Source of the DNA: Candidatus Aenigmatarchaeota archaeon
GTDB taxonomy: Archaea > EX4484-52 > B79-G9
Length of the DNA: 6,088 bases
NCBI GenBank assembly: GCA_023142905.1
Contig: JAGLIP010000057.1
Span: 1 to 6,088, forward strand
Direction: 5' to 3'
Positions 5,491 through 6,088 of the stretch are shown here, piece after piece. The translations under genes were made by a program, and so were the position numbers. Position 1 is the stretch's first letter. Every line of letters starts with the position of its first letter. The notes below the pieces were generated by a model that searched no databases, was not told the DNA's origin, and saw only the letters and a program-made list of their open reading frames with translations.

Positions 5491-5667
5491 ATGGCGCTTC
5501 GAGGACCAATACGGGATATTTTGTCAATTTATATTGGATATAAAGTCATAGCGATGTGGGCGTTTAAGGCAGAAATGACGACAAACATAGGCATTGCTGC
5601 ACTTCTTTTGCTTTTGTTATCTGTATGGTTTGTATGCGAGCGGGTTGGTCTTCTGCCCAAACTGTAG
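5491..5667 (+). CDS. Tiny single-pass membrane protein of unknown function
   Basis: From ATG 5491 this is 58 residues. It has a short amphipathic or hydrophobic N-terminal stretch (ILSIYIGYKVIAMWAF, about 8-23), a polar spacer, and a strong membrane helix IGIAALLLLLLSVWFVC at about 32-48, then a short ERVGLLPKL tail. I recognise no family. An in-frame ATG at 5470 would give 65 residues, but it falls two bases after a TATA box and could not lie on a transcript started 27 bp downstream of that box, so 5491 is chosen. No Shine-Dalgarno is visible. The gene is divergent from the Nudix-kinase operon. One T5 tract (5671-5675) follows the stop after three bases and could help termination. Whether it is translated is moderately supported by the promoter geometry and the hydrophobic pattern. 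Confidence 0.55.
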   Translation: MALRGPIRDILSIYIGYKVIAMWAFKAEMTTNIGIAALLLLLLSVWFVCERVGLLPKL

Positions 5668-5869
5668 GGATTTTTGATTGCGTATAAAGTATAGACCACC
5701 CCATAGCAATTAAATCAGCGGAAATTCGATGTAATTTTTGTGTTTCCTGTACTTTTTCTGTGCCGTTGTTGAGAAAGAAGCTTGAAAATACCCAAGGTAC
5801 CAAAATTTTCATGATTTTGAAATAAACGCAATTTTTCTATCTGCAAGACCCGTTTTAACGCCAAATACC
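5668..5869. other. Gap of about 200 bp with no supported gene
   Basis: No convincing gene or RNA is seen. It holds a T5 tract at 5671-5675 and a short A/T-rich inverted repeat near 5800-5820. Two minus-strand frames continue past the stop of the HisG-like gene, one to a TGA near 5812 and one further left. Neither has a start with a ribosome site or TATA box, nor a recognised motif. Confidence 0.5.
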
Positions 5870-6088
5870 TTACCTTTTTTTCGGATAAATCAGACGCTCA
5901 ACACTTGTTACAATCATATCGCTTCCTCCAAATGCGTTTAATTTAGGACTTATGTTTTTTATTTTGCTATTTGGCAATACTACATAGATATCTGAGCCTT
6001 CTGGATAAAGCTTTGATACTGTTGGCCTGTATCCTTCATCCATAAGGTAGTCGATGATCTTTTCGGCATTGTCGCCATCAAGCACATT
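5870..6088 (-). CDS. hisG: C-terminal end of a protein resembling the regulatory domain of ATP phosphoribosyltransferase (HisG)
   Basis: The frame is open at the right edge, so only the last 72 codons and the TAA (5872-5870) are present. The order of elements fits the ACT-like C-terminal domain of long-form HisG: a helix (AEKIIDYLMDEG), then PTVSKL in place of the family's PTVSPL, a strand (DIYVVLP), a helix ending in LNAFGG, and a closing strand MIVTSVERLIYP resembling the ILV-x-x-IER-hydrophobic end of archaeal HisG. In that family the domain binds histidine and inhibits the first step of histidine synthesis. Catalytic parts lie outside the window, so the call rests on one small domain and the symbol is provisional. 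Another ACT-like domain protein is the main alternative. The last codons contain an A7 run (5881-5875), after which a different frame stays open for 20 codons. Confidence 0.55.
   Translation of the reverse strand, partial: NVLDGDNAEKIIDYLMDEGYRPTVSKLYPEGSDIYVVLPNSKIKNISPKLNAFGGSDMIVTSVERLIYPKKR

Noticed and set aside
4935..5543. Long plus-strand frame (about 200 codons) opposite the Nudix gene
   Set aside because: It is antisense to a clear Nudix hydrolase, its translation is a Ser/Phe/Leu-rich shadow with no motif, and it ends inside the divergent promoter and small gene.
5564..5812. Minus-strand 82-codon frame between the tiny membrane gene and the HisG-like gene
   Set aside because: It overlaps the better supported plus-strand membrane gene by about 100 bp, lacks a ribosome site or TATA box at a sensible distance, and shows no recognisable motif.
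1..6088. Defence, CRISPR, toxin-antitoxin or mobile-element system
   Set aside because: No tandem spaced repeats, transposase or integrase motifs, terminal inverted repeats or defence-domain signatures were found. The identifiable genes are ordinary archaeal metabolic and regulatory genes.

Overview
The window looks like AT-rich archaeal chromosome. The evidence is a likely prenyl diphosphate synthase of the ether-lipid pathway, a stand-alone KaiC-type RecA-fold ATPase, a CBS protein ending in a zinc ribbon, an ADP-dependent sugar kinase and archaeal TATA boxes. Five starts sit 26-28 bp downstream of a TATA box centre, the geometry of leaderless mRNAs. Small genes, a SpoIIM-family membrane protein and this gene mix would suit a DPANN-type or small-genome euryarchaeal lineage. 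That placement is a guess, because no rRNA or marker gene is present.

Layout. Positions 1-588 (minus) hold the N-terminal 196 codons of a SpoIIM-family membrane protein that runs off the left edge. A divergent promoter with TATA boxes at 611-618 and 622-629 separates it from a polyprenyl (geranylgeranyl-type) diphosphate synthase at 671-1738 (plus). A KaiC-like ATPase follows at 1771-2487 from its own TATA box. The stretch 2488-2799 has no convincing gene: it holds T-tracts, one doubtful 80-codon ORF and a 12-13 bp inverted repeat. Next come a CBS-pair/zinc-ribbon protein (2800-3366), the only plus-strand gene with a strong Shine-Dalgarno, and an 85-residue three-helix membrane protein (3412-3669).

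That membrane gene runs tail-to-tail into the ADP-dependent phosphofructokinase/glucokinase (3640-5010, minus), overlapping it by 30 bp. The kinase is the second gene of a two-gene operon and overlaps the preceding Nudix hydrolase (5003-5428, minus) by 8 bp. The Nudix gene shares a compact promoter, two TATATAAA boxes 10 bp apart, with a tiny membrane protein going the other way (5491-5667, plus). After about 200 bp without a clear gene, the right edge carries the C-terminal 72 codons of a minus-strand protein resembling the regulatory domain of ATP phosphoribosyltransferase (HisG).

Most of these are housekeeping genes: lipid precursor synthesis, modified glycolysis, nucleotide clean-up, signalling modules and possibly histidine synthesis. 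I see no mobile element, CRISPR array, tRNA or rRNA and no clear new multi-gene system. The points most worth following up are the regular leaderless promoter spacing, the eukaryote-like (type III) signature of the prenyl synthase, the overlapping convergent gene ends with a terminator inside the opposing gene, and an A7 run at the end of the HisG-like gene.
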